Made by a program: the position numbers and the translations under genes | The notes under the pieces: model-generated | Databases searched by the model: none | What the model was told of the DNA's origin: nothing | What the model saw: the letters and a program-made list of their open reading frames with translations, nothing else | Origin: an uncultured Candidatus Melainabacteria bacterium | GTDB lineage: Bacteria > Cyanobacteriota > Vampirovibrionia > Gastranaerophilales > Gastranaerophilaceae | Reading direction: 5' to 3' | Assembly (NCBI GenBank): GCA_934754515.1 | Contig: CAKVIG010000001.1 | Location: 222,605 to 286,604 of the forward strand | DNA length: 64,000 nucleotides | Part shown: one piece after another, positions 8,247-16,023 of the stretch | Position numbering within the stretch: position 1 is the stretch's first letter | Layout of the letters: every line of letters starts with the position of its first letter

Positions 8247-8273
8247 GTTAATAACACCCTCTCCCCTGCCCCG
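8247..8273. repeat. Partial CCCTCTCC-family repeat in the flagellin leader
   Basis: GTTAATAACACCCTCTCCCC is one end of the palindromic family seen complete at 18134-18260. Only one arm is present, within the flagellin 5' untranslated region. Confidence 0.6.
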
Positions 8274-8325
8274 AAACAGCTAATTTCAGAGAGTTTGAGC
8301 AAGTAAGTACAATTTTTCATCACAC

Positions 8326-8352
8326 TTCTCGGCTGTCTGCTTCTCATTTTTG
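8326..8352 (-). promoter_or_regulatory. Sigma-28 (FliA)-type promoter of the flagellin gene
   Basis: Reading leftward, CAAA (8352-8349), a 15-bp spacer and GCCGAGAA (8333-8326) match the flagellar sigma-28 pattern TAAA-N15-GCCGATAA closely. The start of transcription would be near 8320, giving a leader of about 90 nt before the ATG at 8228. Confidence 0.75.
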
Positions 8353-8540
8353 ACACATATCCCTATGTTAGTCTTTCTATTATACTATCTTTAATTATAC
8401 AATTCCACATTATTAAGATGTAGTAACATTTCATGAAGTGGATTGTTACAATTGTTTACAGTTTTTTATTAAGATAACAAAAAATATTTTCACAAGTTTT
8501 TATTTGAACAAGTCTTTTAAACAAATCAAAGGAGTTATAT

Positions 8541-8846
8541 ATGAATATTTCAATGCAATCAACTAATTTAAATCAACAATTCTGCAAACCTAATTTTCAA
8601 GGTAAACAGCCTATAATTAAAGAAGCTGTTAGTCTGATGGATAATTTAAGATGTTCTTATGCCGGATTCGAACCATCCGTAATAAAACGTATCGCAACCG
8701 GTATGCAGCAACGATTACAAGTTATTTTAAATCACCAGAACAAAACAGGTGAAATGATATTTGAAGCAAGTGAAATTCAAGCAGTTAATAGCAAAATTAC
8801 CTCTTTACAAAAATTAGCGGCTTCCAAAATTAACTTAAACGCTTAG
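8541..8846 (+). CDS. Small protein with N-terminal NFQG tag
   Basis: A 101-residue protein of unknown function. It begins MNISMQSTNLNQQFCKPNFQGK, with NFQG at residues 18-21, the same position and sequence as in the protein at 22236-23231. The remainder looks helical and soluble, without a signal peptide or membrane span. AAAGGAG sits eight bases before the ATG, so expression is likely. It follows the flagellin promoter region divergently and is closed by its own terminator, so it is a single-gene unit. Confidence 0.72.
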   Translation: MNISMQSTNLNQQFCKPNFQGKQPIIKEAVSLMDNLRCSYAGFEPSVIKRIATGMQQRLQVILNHQNKTGEMIFEASEIQAVNSKITSLQKLAASKINLNA

Positions 8847-8868
8847 TTTTACAATAAAATTCAAACTT

Positions 8869-8907
8869 AAAAATTGTTACATTTCGGCTTGAAGTGTAAC
8901 AATTTTT
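8869..8907 (+). terminator. Terminator after the small NFQG protein
   Basis: AAAAATTGTTACA and TGTAACAATTTTT form a 13-bp stem around a 13-nt loop, ending in T5. Confidence 0.8.
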
Positions 8908-8915
8908 GAAGTTTA

Positions 8916-8943
8916 TTGCAAAATTTTCTTGAAATAGTATAAT
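8916..8943 (+). promoter_or_regulatory. acpP promoter
   Basis: TTGCAA (8916-8921), a 16-bp spacer and TATAAT (8938-8943) form a good housekeeping promoter upstream of acpP. Confidence 0.7.
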
Positions 8944-8987
8944 TTAGGGGAATAGTGTATTACACAATAATGAAGAGGATAAAAAAC

Positions 8988-9218
8988 ATGAGTACATTAG
9001 AAAAAGTTAAAAAAGTTGTAGTTGACCAATTAAGCTGTGACGAAGCTTTAGTTACTCCAGAAGCTAGCTTTACTGCAGATTTGGGTGCTGATTCTTTAGA
9101 TACAGTTGAATTAGTTATGGCTTTCGAAGAAGAATTCGGTTGCGAAATTCCTGATGAAGAAGCTGAAAAAATTCAAACAGTTCAAGATGCAGTTAACTAC
9201 ATCGAAGCTCACTCATAG
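8988..9218 (+). CDS. acpP: Acyl carrier protein
   Basis: A 76-residue acyl carrier protein, which holds growing fatty acids on 4'-phosphopantetheine in the cytosol. The attachment serine is in GADSLDTVELVMAFEEEF. The protein is acidic and of normal length. I start at ATG 8988 (MSTLEKVKK), with GAGG ten bases before; an earlier in-frame ATG would add a basic leader not found in the family. fabF follows about 100 bp downstream, a common acpP-fabF arrangement. Confidence 0.97.
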   Translation: MSTLEKVKKVVVDQLSCDEALVTPEASFTADLGADSLDTVELVMAFEEEFGCEIPDEEAEKIQTVQDAVNYIEAHS

Positions 9219-9316
9219 TAAGTTTTAAAATTATATTAAGAGGGTGAGGATTGTATATTTTCGCCCTCTTTATTTATTATTTGTGTAAACAGAAATTTAT
9301 TAAGGAAAAGGGGAAG

Positions 9317-10570
9317 ATGACAAAACGTAGAGTTGTTATAACAGGGATGGGAGCAGTTACTCCATGCGGTATTGGAGTTGATAATTTTTGGAATGCTCTT
9401 CTTAATGGTAAAAGCGGTGTTTCGCTAATTGAGTCTATTGATACAGAAAAACACACTGTAAAAATAGCCGGTGAAATTAAAGATAAAGATTTTAATCCTG
9501 AAGATTATATGTCTTCTAAGGATGCAAACAGAATGGATAGATTTACTCAATTTGCAATGGTAGCAGCTGATGAAGCTATTGCAGATTCAGGTATTGACGA
9601 AGCTGATATCGACCCATACAGAATTGGTGTTTTGGTAAGTTCAGCAGCAGGTGGTTTTAAAACATTTGAAAAGAACCACATGGCTATGATTAATAAAGGG
9701 CCTACAAAAGGTTCTCCATTCACAGTTCCTATGTTAATCGTTGATATGGCATCAGGTCGTGTGTCTATGAAACACGGTTACAAAGGTGTTAACAAAGCTG
9801 TTGTTTCTGCTTGTGCAACAGGTTCTCACTCAATCGGTGATGCGTTCAGAACAATTCAATACGGCGATGCAGATGTTATGGTAGCAGGTGGTTGCGAAGC
9901 TACAATCACAACGTTAGGTATCGGCGCGTTCACAGCAGCAAGAACTCTTTCTAAGAGAAATGACGAACCTACAAAAGCTTCAAGACCTTATGATAAAGAT
10001 AGAGATGGTTTTGTAATGGGCGAAGGCGCAGGCGTAGTTGTTCTTGAAGAATACGAACAAGCAAAAGCTCGTGGTGCTAAAATTTATGCAGAAATCGTTG
10101 GTTACGGTCAATCTGCTGACGCTTACGATATGGTTGCTCCGGATCCTGATGGTAACGGTGCTATTAAGGCTATGGAATTGGCTTTAGCAGACGCAGGTTT
10201 GAAACCTGAAGATATTGATTACATCAATCCACACGGAACAAGTACAGGTTTAGGTGACGTGGCAGAATCTCAAGCTATCGCTAAGATTTTCGGTGACAAG
10301 GAAAAGAATCCAAACTTGTTAGTAAGCTCAACAAAGAGCATGCATGGTCACATGTTAGGTGCGACAGGTGCTGTTGAAGGTATCGTTTGTATTAAAACTA
10401 TTACAGACGGTAAAGTTCCTCCAACAATCAACCTTGATAACCAAGACGAACATGTTGCTAATCTTGATTATGTTCCACATAAAGCAAGAGAAAAGAAAGT
10501 TCATGCAGCACTTTCAAATTCATTCGGATTTGGCGGTCACAACGCTACTTTGGTTTTCAAAGAAGTTTAG
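9317..10570 (+). CDS. fabF: Beta-ketoacyl-ACP synthase II
   Basis: FabF condenses malonyl-ACP with acyl-ACP in fatty-acid elongation. This is a 417-residue protein starting at ATG 9317 (MTKRRVVITGMG) with AAGGGG just upstream. The catalytic triad is visible: the nucleophile in VSACATGSHSIGDAF, the first His in NPHGTSTGLGD, the second in STKSMHGHMLGATGAVEG, plus the closing NSFGFGGHNATL. Length and order of motifs are typical. It probably shares the acpP transcript and ends at the strong hairpin at 10591-10628. Confidence 0.97.
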   Translation: MTKRRVVITGMGAVTPCGIGVDNFWNALLNGKSGVSLIESIDTEKHTVKIAGEIKDKDFNPEDYMSSKDANRMDRFTQFAMVAADEAIADSGIDEADIDPYRIGVLVSSAAGGFKTFEKNHMAMINKGPTKGSPFTVPMLIVDMASGRVSMKHGYKGVNKAVVSACATGSHSIGDAFRTIQYGDADVMVAGGCEATITTLGIGAFTAARTLSKRNDEPTKASRPYDKDRDGFVMGEGAGVVVLEEYEQAKARGAKIYAEIVGYGQSADAYDMVAPDPDGNGAIKAMELALADAGLKPEDIDYINPHGTSTGLGDVAESQAIAKIFGDKEKNPNLLVSSTKSMHGHMLGATGAVEGIVCIKTITDGKVPPTINLDNQDEHVANLDYVPHKAREKKVHAALSNSFGFGGHNATLVFKEV

Positions 10571-10590
10571 TTTGAATTAGAAAAATTAAT

Positions 10591-10628
10591 AAAAAAAGAA
10601 GAACATCATTTGATGTTCTTCTTTTTTT
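10591..10628 (+). terminator. Terminator after fabF
   Basis: AAGAAGAACATCA and TGATGTTCTTCTT form a 13-bp stem with a very short loop, followed by a T-run; the A-rich upstream side would also let it work leftward. Confidence 0.88.
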
Positions 10629-10653
10629 GCCAGCTTTAGAATTTTATAAAATA

Positions 10654-10682
10654 TTGATATATTCACCGAACTATGATAGAAT
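10654..10682 (+). promoter_or_regulatory. Promoter of the structured RNA before lipA
   Basis: TTGATA (10654-10659), a 17-bp spacer and TAGAAT (10677-10682) predict a start near 10690, a few bases before the closing stem of the RNA at 10696. Confidence 0.5.
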
Positions 10683-10695
10683 AGTTGCAGCACAT

Positions 10696-10884
10696 TAAAA
10701 TAAGAATATAGGCTAAAGATTTTAACAAACAAAACTGATTTTCACTAACAGAAAGGAGGTTTAAATGTTAGTTGAAATCACCGAAAGAGAATTAGTACTA
10801 TTAATAATACTAATTCTCATACTAAAAACCCTTTAATTAGGGTGGCGGGGTGTTAACGGCACCCTTGCCTATATTCTTATTTTA
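10696..10884 (+). ncRNA. Candidate structured RNA of about 190 nt closed by an 18-bp terminal stem
   Basis: TAAAATAAGAATATAGGC (10696-10713) is perfectly complementary to 10867-10884, closing the whole element. Inside are: 10744-10750/10766-10772 (ACTAACA/TGTTAGT) with GAAAGGAGG in its loop; a 32-nt near-perfect palindrome at 10787-10818; CCCT/AGGG near 10829-10842; and GGGTG/CACCC near 10849-10864. It has its own promoter and its 3' strand ends in TTTT. It carries a 23-codon frame. I do not recognise a known RNA family; a type I toxin-like mRNA or a small regulatory RNA both fit. The next gene, lipA, starts 37 nt later. Confidence 0.55.
10765..10836 (+). CDS. Possible 23-aa hydrophobic micropeptide
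   Basis: ATG 10765 is preceded at good spacing by AAAGGAGG and opens 23 codons: a short charged head (MLVEITERE) and a Leu/Ile-only core (LVLLIILILIL) ending KTL. Such peptides resemble Ibs-type or Hok-like type I toxins, or small membrane proteins. The start codon lies in the base of a hairpin whose loop shows the ribosome site, and the mRNA ends are paired by an 18-bp stem, as in fold-back controlled toxin mRNAs. The core is also a DNA palindrome, so the frame could be incidental to RNA structure. Confidence 0.4.
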   Translation: MLVEITERELVLLIILILILKTL

Positions 10885-10921
10885 GCGTATTTTAAAAATT
10901 TTTCAAGCCTGAGGAACGATA

Positions 10922-11812
10922 ATGCCAAGATTACCTGAATATTTAAAACGACCTATAATTGACACAGAAAAAACTAAAACCGTTAGAAGAATTTTAAAAA
11001 CAAAATGCCTAAATACAGTGTGTGAAGGTGCGCGCTGTCCGAATAAAAGCGAATGTTATTCACATAACACGGCAACATTTTTAATTATGGGCAATGTTTG
11101 TACCAGAAACTGTCGTTATTGCAATATTTCGAGTGCAAGATCCGAACCGTTGGATTTAAATGAACCTAAACATATTGCAGAAGCTGTAAAAGAATTAGGT
11201 TTAAAATATGCTGTAATAACTTCTGTAACACGTGATGATGTGGAAGATGGCGGAGCAGAACATTTCAAAAACTGCGTTGACGAAATCAGAAAAATTTGTA
11301 ATGCAAAAATTGAAATTTTGACTCCTGATTTTAAGCCAAGAGATTTAGCACCACAAGAAAAAGTGCAGGCACTCAACAGTTATGCTCCTCTTGATACAAT
11401 AATCAAAGCTAATCCTGATTGTTTCAATCATAATATTGAAACCGTAAAAGATTTATTTTCTACTGCTCGACCTCAAGGGAATTATGATTGGTCATTAGAA
11501 GTTTTAAAATACATCAAAAACAATTCTTCGATTGTAACGAAATCAGGTTTGATGGTTGGTTTGGGCGAAACTTTTGCACAAATCGAAGAAACTTTGTTCG
11601 ATTTAAAGAATGCGGGTGTTGATATTGTGACTATCGGTCAGTATATCCAACCATCTAAAGCGCATTTAGAAGTTGCTAAATTTTATACGCTAGAAGAGTT
11701 TGAAGAATTAAAAACACTTGCGCGCAAAGTCGGGTTCAAAAATTATCAAATCGGCCCGCTTGTAAGAAGTTCTTACCATGCGATGAATAGTTTTAATGAA
11801 ATGAATCAGTAA
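10922..11812 (+). CDS. lipA: Lipoyl synthase
   Basis: LipA is a radical-SAM enzyme that inserts two sulfurs into octanoyl chains on the E2 and H proteins. This 296-residue protein has both clusters: the sacrificial auxiliary cluster Cys34-x4-Cys39-x5-Cys45 (CEGARCPNKSEC) and the SAM cluster Cys60-x3-Cys64-x2-Cys67 (CTRNCRYC). The RSS motif that completes the auxiliary cluster is near the end (LVRSSYHA). GAGG precedes the ATG at 10922. It stands alone behind the structured RNA; no lipB or ligase is in the window. Confidence 0.97.
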   Translation: MPRLPEYLKRPIIDTEKTKTVRRILKTKCLNTVCEGARCPNKSECYSHNTATFLIMGNVCTRNCRYCNISSARSEPLDLNEPKHIAEAVKELGLKYAVITSVTRDDVEDGGAEHFKNCVDEIRKICNAKIEILTPDFKPRDLAPQEKVQALNSYAPLDTIIKANPDCFNHNIETVKDLFSTARPQGNYDWSLEVLKYIKNNSSIVTKSGLMVGLGETFAQIEETLFDLKNAGVDIVTIGQYIQPSKAHLEVAKFYTLEEFEELKTLARKVGFKNYQIGPLVRSSYHAMNSFNEMNQ

Positions 11813-11862
11813 TTGCGAATTTTTGAATTGCCTTGTTACAAAAATAAAAGTTAATAAAAGGC

Positions 11863-11935
11863 TGGATTGCTACGGGCTAATCGCCCTCGCAATGACGGCA
11901 CGCTTGAAATCTCAACACTCGTCATTGCCTATAAG
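11863..11935. repeat. GTCATTGC/GCAATCCAGC-type intergenic repeat
   Basis: GCTGGATTGCTACGGGCTAA and CTCGCAATGACGGCACGC belong to the widespread repeat whose reading is GTCATTGCGAGG...CAATCCAGC. Related copies are at 14871-14967 and 29771-29877. The next bases hold a weak hairpin (CTAACTTG/CAAGTTAG) that may terminate lipA. Confidence 0.6.
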
Positions 11936-12010
11936 TGCCAAACGATTAAATATTCTAACTTGCAATAAGCTTTATTACAAGTTAGAATATTTATAAAGAG
12001 AGAGAAATTT

Positions 12011-13468
12011 ATGCCTGCAACGGAAGATTTGATACAAGTGGGATTTTCGCTTCATCAGGAAGGTAAACTTGAAGAAGCCGAAAATGCGTATAAAGAAGCG
12101 TTAGCGCAAGATAGCAACAATGCAGAAATTTATAATCTTTTGGGAGTTTTAAAACTTCAACAAAAAGATGTTATTTCTGCTGTGAATTTTGTTGAAAAAG
12201 CCGTTGAAAAACAGCCGAACGCTTATTTTTATGAAACTCTTTTTCAAACTTACATCAGGGCAAAACTTTATAAAGAAATCGTGAAGAAAGCACCCGAAGT
12301 TTTGAAAAAATTTCCCGATGATTTTTCTTTGATGTTTAATATTGCCCTTGCTTATAAAAATTTAAAGAAAAATAAAGAGGCAATAAGTTTTTATGAAAGA
12401 GCTTTGAAGATTGACCCTTCTTCTTATGACGCGTGGTTCAATCTTTCACACCTTTATAGCGTGGAAGCTCAAACAAATAACGCACTTTCAGCACTCAAAA
12501 TTTGTCAAAAAATCAGACCAAACGACCCTGATACGGAATATTTTTTGAGCTTGGCTCTTATGCGAGTTAAAGATTATGACAAAGGCTTGAAACTATTTGA
12601 AAACAGGGTTTGCCGTGATACTGCCGTTGCACTTCAATTCAAAAGCTATCCTAACAAAGCCAGAATTGATAACTTGTGGAAAGGCGAAAATATAAAAGAC
12701 AAAACACTTTTGGTGTACTATGAAGCAGGTTTTGGCGATGTAATAATGTTTGCAAGGTATTTACCTTTGGTCGCTCAAAAATGTAAAAAACTGATTTTGA
12801 TGTGCCAAAAACCTTTGTCAAAATTATTCAGAGAAAATAGTTTAGGCATTGATGAAATTATTGACACTTATGTTCCCGAAAAAGACTTAGAATTTGATGT
12901 GCACGCACCGCTTTTGAGTTTGCCATATTTGTTAAAACTTAAAGGCGACAAAGTTTTTGCCTATTCAAGCGGATATTTAAAACCTAATATGCAAATGGTT
13001 GAAGAATACAAGCAAAAATATTTCAATAATGACAAAATCAAAGTTGGTATAAAATGGCAAGGAAATACTTATTATGATTTTGATAGAGTAATTCCGGCAG
13101 AATCTTTTATACCTTTGATGCTGGTTGAAAATACACAATATTACTCCTTCCAAACATTTGAAGGTTCGGAAGATGCGAAGGTTTTGAACGGTATTATTGA
13201 TATCGGCAAAGATTTAATAGATTTTTCTCAAACCGCAGCTGCAATGGCAAACTTGGATTTGGTAATCTGCAATGACACTTCTCTTGCACATTTAGCAGGC
13301 GCAATGGGCATTCCTTGTTGGGTGCTTTTACCTTACGAAGTTAATTGGAGGTGGCACACCGATTTAAGCGTTTGCGATTGGTACGACAGCGTAAAACTTT
13401 TCCGCCAACACAAACAAAACGACTGGAGCGGAGTGTTTGAAGATGTTTTGGCAGAAATGCATGAGTAA
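12011..13468 (+). CDS. TPR protein fused to a glycosyltransferase-9-like domain
   Basis: The 485 residues fall into two parts. Residues 1 to about 190 are tetratricopeptide repeats (GKLEEAENAYKEAL, NKEAISFYERALKIDPSS). The rest resembles heptosyltransferase/GT9 folds: VYYEAGFGDVIMFARYLPL at the start of the first Rossmann half and DLVICNDTSLAHLAGAMGIP at the donor-binding half, then WRWHTD. Proteins of this architecture are often linked to glycosylation of surface proteins or glycans; modifying flagellin is possible but unproven. SD AGAGAGAGAAA precedes the ATG. It is flanked by repeats and looks monocistronic. Confidence 0.82.
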   Translation: MPATEDLIQVGFSLHQEGKLEEAENAYKEALAQDSNNAEIYNLLGVLKLQQKDVISAVNFVEKAVEKQPNAYFYETLFQTYIRAKLYKEIVKKAPEVLKKFPDDFSLMFNIALAYKNLKKNKEAISFYERALKIDPSSYDAWFNLSHLYSVEAQTNNALSALKICQKIRPNDPDTEYFLSLALMRVKDYDKGLKLFENRVCRDTAVALQFKSYPNKARIDNLWKGENIKDKTLLVYYEAGFGDVIMFARYLPLVAQKCKKLILMCQKPLSKLFRENSLGIDEIIDTYVPEKDLEFDVHAPLLSLPYLLKLKGDKVFAYSSGYLKPNMQMVEEYKQKYFNNDKIKVGIKWQGNTYYDFDRVIPAESFIPLMLVENTQYYSFQTFEGSEDAKVLNGIIDIGKDLIDFSQTAAAMANLDLVICNDTSLAHLAGAMGIPCWVLLPYEVNWRWHTDLSVCDWYDSVKLFRQHKQNDWSGVFEDVLAEMHE

Positions 13469-13587
13469 TATCAATTTATTATGCTAACATAAAATCTTTA
13501 CTCCATACCTTTAATAAATCACCCACTCAAACAATTTTATATTTTCCTTATTGCGCTATTCTATGGTAGAGTAAAAAAGGAGATTTT

Positions 13588-13980
13588 ATGAACAAAAATA
13601 TTTTTATTATTTTAGCTATTTTTCTTGTTCCGCTTGCAGTTTATTGGGGCTTAACAAGAGATAAACTTACAACACCGCCTGCTGTGGCAACAAACGGCGC
13701 GGAAGTCATTAAGTTTGCATCCCCAATGTGTTATGAGTGTCAAGAATTGGAAAAAGTTTTCGATGAAGTTTTTCCTCAGTACAACAGAGATATTACATTG
13801 AAAAAAATTGATGTTACACAAAAAGATAACGCGACTCGTGATTTAATTAGAAAACATAATGTAAAACTTGTTCCTACTACTGTTTTCAAAGACTCGGACG
13901 GAAATATCAAAAGACGTATAGAAGGTTCTATGCAACCGCAGATTTTAGAAAATTATTTGAAAGAGTTAATCAATGGATAA
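13588..13980 (+). CDS. Membrane-anchored thioredoxin-like protein
   Basis: A 130-residue protein with an uncleaved N-terminal membrane segment (about 4-22) and a thioredoxin fold facing outward. The active-site motif is CYEC (SPMCYECQELEKVFDE), not the usual CGPC, and the cis-proline element is LVPTTVFKD. It overlaps the following CcdA-like gene by 8 bp, so the pair likely moves reducing equivalents from the cytosol to extracytoplasmic thiols. AAGGAG precedes the ATG. Confidence 0.88.
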   Translation: MNKNIFIILAIFLVPLAVYWGLTRDKLTTPPAVATNGAEVIKFASPMCYECQELEKVFDEVFPQYNRDITLKKIDVTQKDNATRDLIRKHNVKLVPTTVFKDSDGNIKRRIEGSMQPQILENYLKELING

Positions 13981-14683
13981 TTTAGTACAAATTTTTTCAG
14001 CAGGAACTTCAAGCCCGCAAATTTGGTTTCTTATGTTTTGTGCTTCATTTGCAGGAGGTGTAATCGCTTCAATTTCACCTTGCTCGCTTGCAATGTTACC
14101 GCTTATTATCGGGTATGTCGGCGGATATTCTAAAGAAACACCTTTTAGAACTTTTATTCAGTTGTGCTTCTTTATATTCGGAACCGCAATTGTGTTTTCA
14201 ATTATCGGAATAATTTGTGCTGTAACGGGAAGCGTATTCGCCTCTGCGCTTGGCGGATATTTTACACTGATTATGGCATCGCTATTAATGGTAATGGGGC
14301 TTAAAATCACAGGACTATTGGATTTTGAAATGCCTGTGGTAATTAAAGCAATGCCTGTAAATTCTACAAACTCTCTGTTTTTATATCCGATACTTTTAGG
14401 TATAGTTTTTGCGCTCGCAGGAACTCCTTGCTCAACTCCTATTTTGGCAGGGATTATGGCATTTGCAGCTATCGGTAAAAATCTTTTAGCGGCAATATTT
14501 ATGTTATTCTTGTTCGCTTTAGGTCAAGGATTAATCTTAATTATTGCAGGGATTTTTACTTCTAGCGTAAAAAATCTCAAAAAGCTTTCAGGTTATACAA
14601 ATGCTTTGATGAAGATAAGCGGAGCTTTGTTGATGTTGGTTGCAATTTATTTGTATTATAAGACTTTTGCACCGTTGGTTTAA
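13973..14683 (+). CDS. ccdA: CcdA/DsbD-type transmembrane electron carrier
   Basis: A 236-residue protein with six or so membrane helices, of the cytochrome c biogenesis/DsbD transmembrane family, which passes electrons from thioredoxin through two membrane cysteines. Both cysteines are visible in the expected paired elements, SPCSLAMLPL in the first helix and GTPCSTPILAG in the fourth. The start overlaps the thioredoxin-like gene by 8 bp. The partner thioredoxin indicates thiol reduction outside the cytoplasmic membrane; no cytochrome genes are nearby. Confidence 0.88.
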   Translation: MDNLVQIFSAGTSSPQIWFLMFCASFAGGVIASISPCSLAMLPLIIGYVGGYSKETPFRTFIQLCFFIFGTAIVFSIIGIICAVTGSVFASALGGYFTLIMASLLMVMGLKITGLLDFEMPVVIKAMPVNSTNSLFLYPILLGIVFALAGTPCSTPILAGIMAFAAIGKNLLAAIFMLFLFALGQGLILIIAGIFTSSVKNLKKLSGYTNALMKISGALLMLVAIYLYYKTFAPLV

Positions 14684-14696
14684 ATGGGAGAAATTG

Positions 14697-14862
14697 ATAA
14701 TACCCTCTCCCGTCCTCCGGACACCCTCTCCAATAGAGAGAGGTATAGATTATTTTTAAAACTTTGTTCTCTCCCGCAGTATTCATTTAGTGGGAGAGAT
14801 GTCACGCTAGTGACAGAGAGGGAAAGGGTGAGGGATTGTCCCATAAGGGTAAATAAATGATA
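14697..14862. repeat. CCCTCTCC-family repeat, long variant
   Basis: This element reads ATAATACCCTCTCCCGTCC at one end and AGAGGGAAAGGGTGAGGGAT at the other, with GTGACATCTCTCCCAC-type inner sequence. Its reverse complement is closely similar to 35744-35882, so the two are copies of one mobile repeat. Confidence 0.68.
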
Positions 14863-14870
14863 GTTATTCA

Positions 14871-14967
14871 AAGGCCGGATCCTTTCGCGCTAATCGCGCT
14901 CAGGATGACTTGGTGTGGGACTACTAGCGTGCCGTCATTGTGAGGACAATTAGCCTGTGGCAATTTA
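14871..14967. repeat. GTCATTGTGAGGAC...GCAAT repeat
   Basis: A second copy of the family at 11863-11935: GGCCGGATCCTTTCGCGC, then AGCGTGCCGTCATTGTGAGG and TAGCCTGTGGCAAT. With the preceding repeat it fills the 14684-15002 gap. Confidence 0.55.
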
Positions 14968-15002
14968 GCTTATTAATAACAGTTTTCATTTAAATTTGTA
15001 AT

Positions 15003-15659
15003 CTAAAACGCAGTGTCATTGGCTTCTAAATACTCTTTCACTAAATTAATCGGAGTTGCGAACCCGATTCCAATATTAGAAATATTATTATCAGGATTAT
15101 AAATTGCCTGATTTATTCCTATAATTTCTCCGCTCGTATTCAAAAGCGGGCCGCCTGATGAGCCGGGGTTAATCGCTGCATCTGTTTGAATTCTGTTTTT
15201 CGCGTAATCTATTCTCGAAACAATTCCTTGGGTCAAAGTCCCGCTAAATCCGAACGGGTTGCCGATTGCCAATACTTTTTGACCGACTTTAACTTTTGCT
15301 GAGTCACCCAGTTTTACTGTTTTTAAATCTTTTTTTGCGTCAATTTTAAGGAGCGCGATGTCTTTATTGTCACCAAGGTGTTTTAAAACTTTTGCATCGT
15401 AATTTTGACCATTGCTCATAGTTACTACGACCGTGTTTCCGATATCAATTACATGCGCGCTTGTCAGAATTACACCTGATTTATCAATAATACAGCCTGT
15501 TCCGCATGACAATCCGTCTTGGATTTGAGAATCCACTGTTACAATGGCGGGATTAATTTTTTCGTATATTGTTACAGGATTTTTTTCGACTTTTCCAAAA
15601 GAAAAAGCAGGCAAGCTTATTATAAAAAATAACATAGTGAGAAAAAATTTATATCGCAT
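15003..15659 (-). CDS. Exported trypsin-like serine protease (DegP/HtrA-like, no PDZ)
   Basis: A 218-residue protein with a signal peptide (MRYKFFLTMLFFIISLPAFS). The catalytic triad is readable: His in LTSAHVID, Asp in NKDIALLKID, Ser in NPGSSGGPLLN. The surrounding AIGNPFGFSGTLTQGIVS is typical of the HtrA protease domain. HtrA proteins usually carry one or two PDZ domains after this; here the protein ends within 40 residues of the active serine, so it is a minimal protease. It probably degrades or checks extracytoplasmic proteins. It stands alone, facing away from ycf23. Confidence 0.88.
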   Translation of the reverse strand: MRYKFFLTMLFFIISLPAFSFGKVEKNPVTIYEKINPAIVTVDSQIQDGLSCGTGCIIDKSGVILTSAHVIDIGNTVVVTMSNGQNYDAKVLKHLGDNKDIALLKIDAKKDLKTVKLGDSAKVKVGQKVLAIGNPFGFSGTLTQGIVSRIDYAKNRIQTDAAINPGSSGGPLLNTSGEIIGINQAIYNPDNNISNIGIGFATPINLVKEYLEANDTAF

Positions 15660-15689
15660 ATTATCTCCCTTTTCTGCACATTACCGTTT

Positions 15690-15848
15690 GGTAAAAAGTA
15701 AGCCCCTACCTCCATGAATAGGGAGGTCGCAGCTGTTAGCGAAGCTATGCTGAGCTTTACAGATGCGGGTGGGTTTTAGTAAATTTATTATAAGATTATT
15801 TCCTACTGACAAATACCCATCCCAACCTTCCCTAACAAGAGAAGGAGT
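15690..15848. repeat. Mixed repeat ending in an AAATACCCATCCCAACC block
   Basis: 15811-15848 matches 31001-31038 at 37 of 38 positions (AAATACCCATCCCAACCTTC...AAGGAGT). The preceding 15700-15780 stretch contains CCTACCTCC/GGGAGGTCG and further GC-rich hairpin material. Nothing coding is seen between the protease and ycf23. Confidence 0.6.
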
Positions 15849-15952
15849 TCATGCGGATTTGTTTTCTTGGACGATAGTTTTTTTCTACATTAAATTTTGA
15901 CAAATTGTATTAACTAAAACAATTACTCTTCTTAAATCCAAGCGGTTATGTA

Positions 15953-15981
15953 TTGCCAGCTTTCAAATTTTAATGTATAAT
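15953..15981 (+). promoter_or_regulatory. ycf23 promoter
   Basis: TTGCCA (15953-15958), a 17-bp spacer and TATAAT (15976-15981) form a near-consensus promoter; the start would lie about 36 nt before the ATG at 16024. Confidence 0.75.
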
Positions 15982-16023
15982 AGACACGATGTTATATCAC
16001 AATCGACACAGAAGGAGAAAAAT

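Noticed and set aside
10696..10884. 6S RNA, SRP RNA or tmRNA as identity of the structured RNA
   Set aside because: Length and closed ends fit 6S loosely, but the central bubble is not clear, the SRP tetraloop region GGAAGGAAGC is absent and there is no tRNA-like end; I left the family open.
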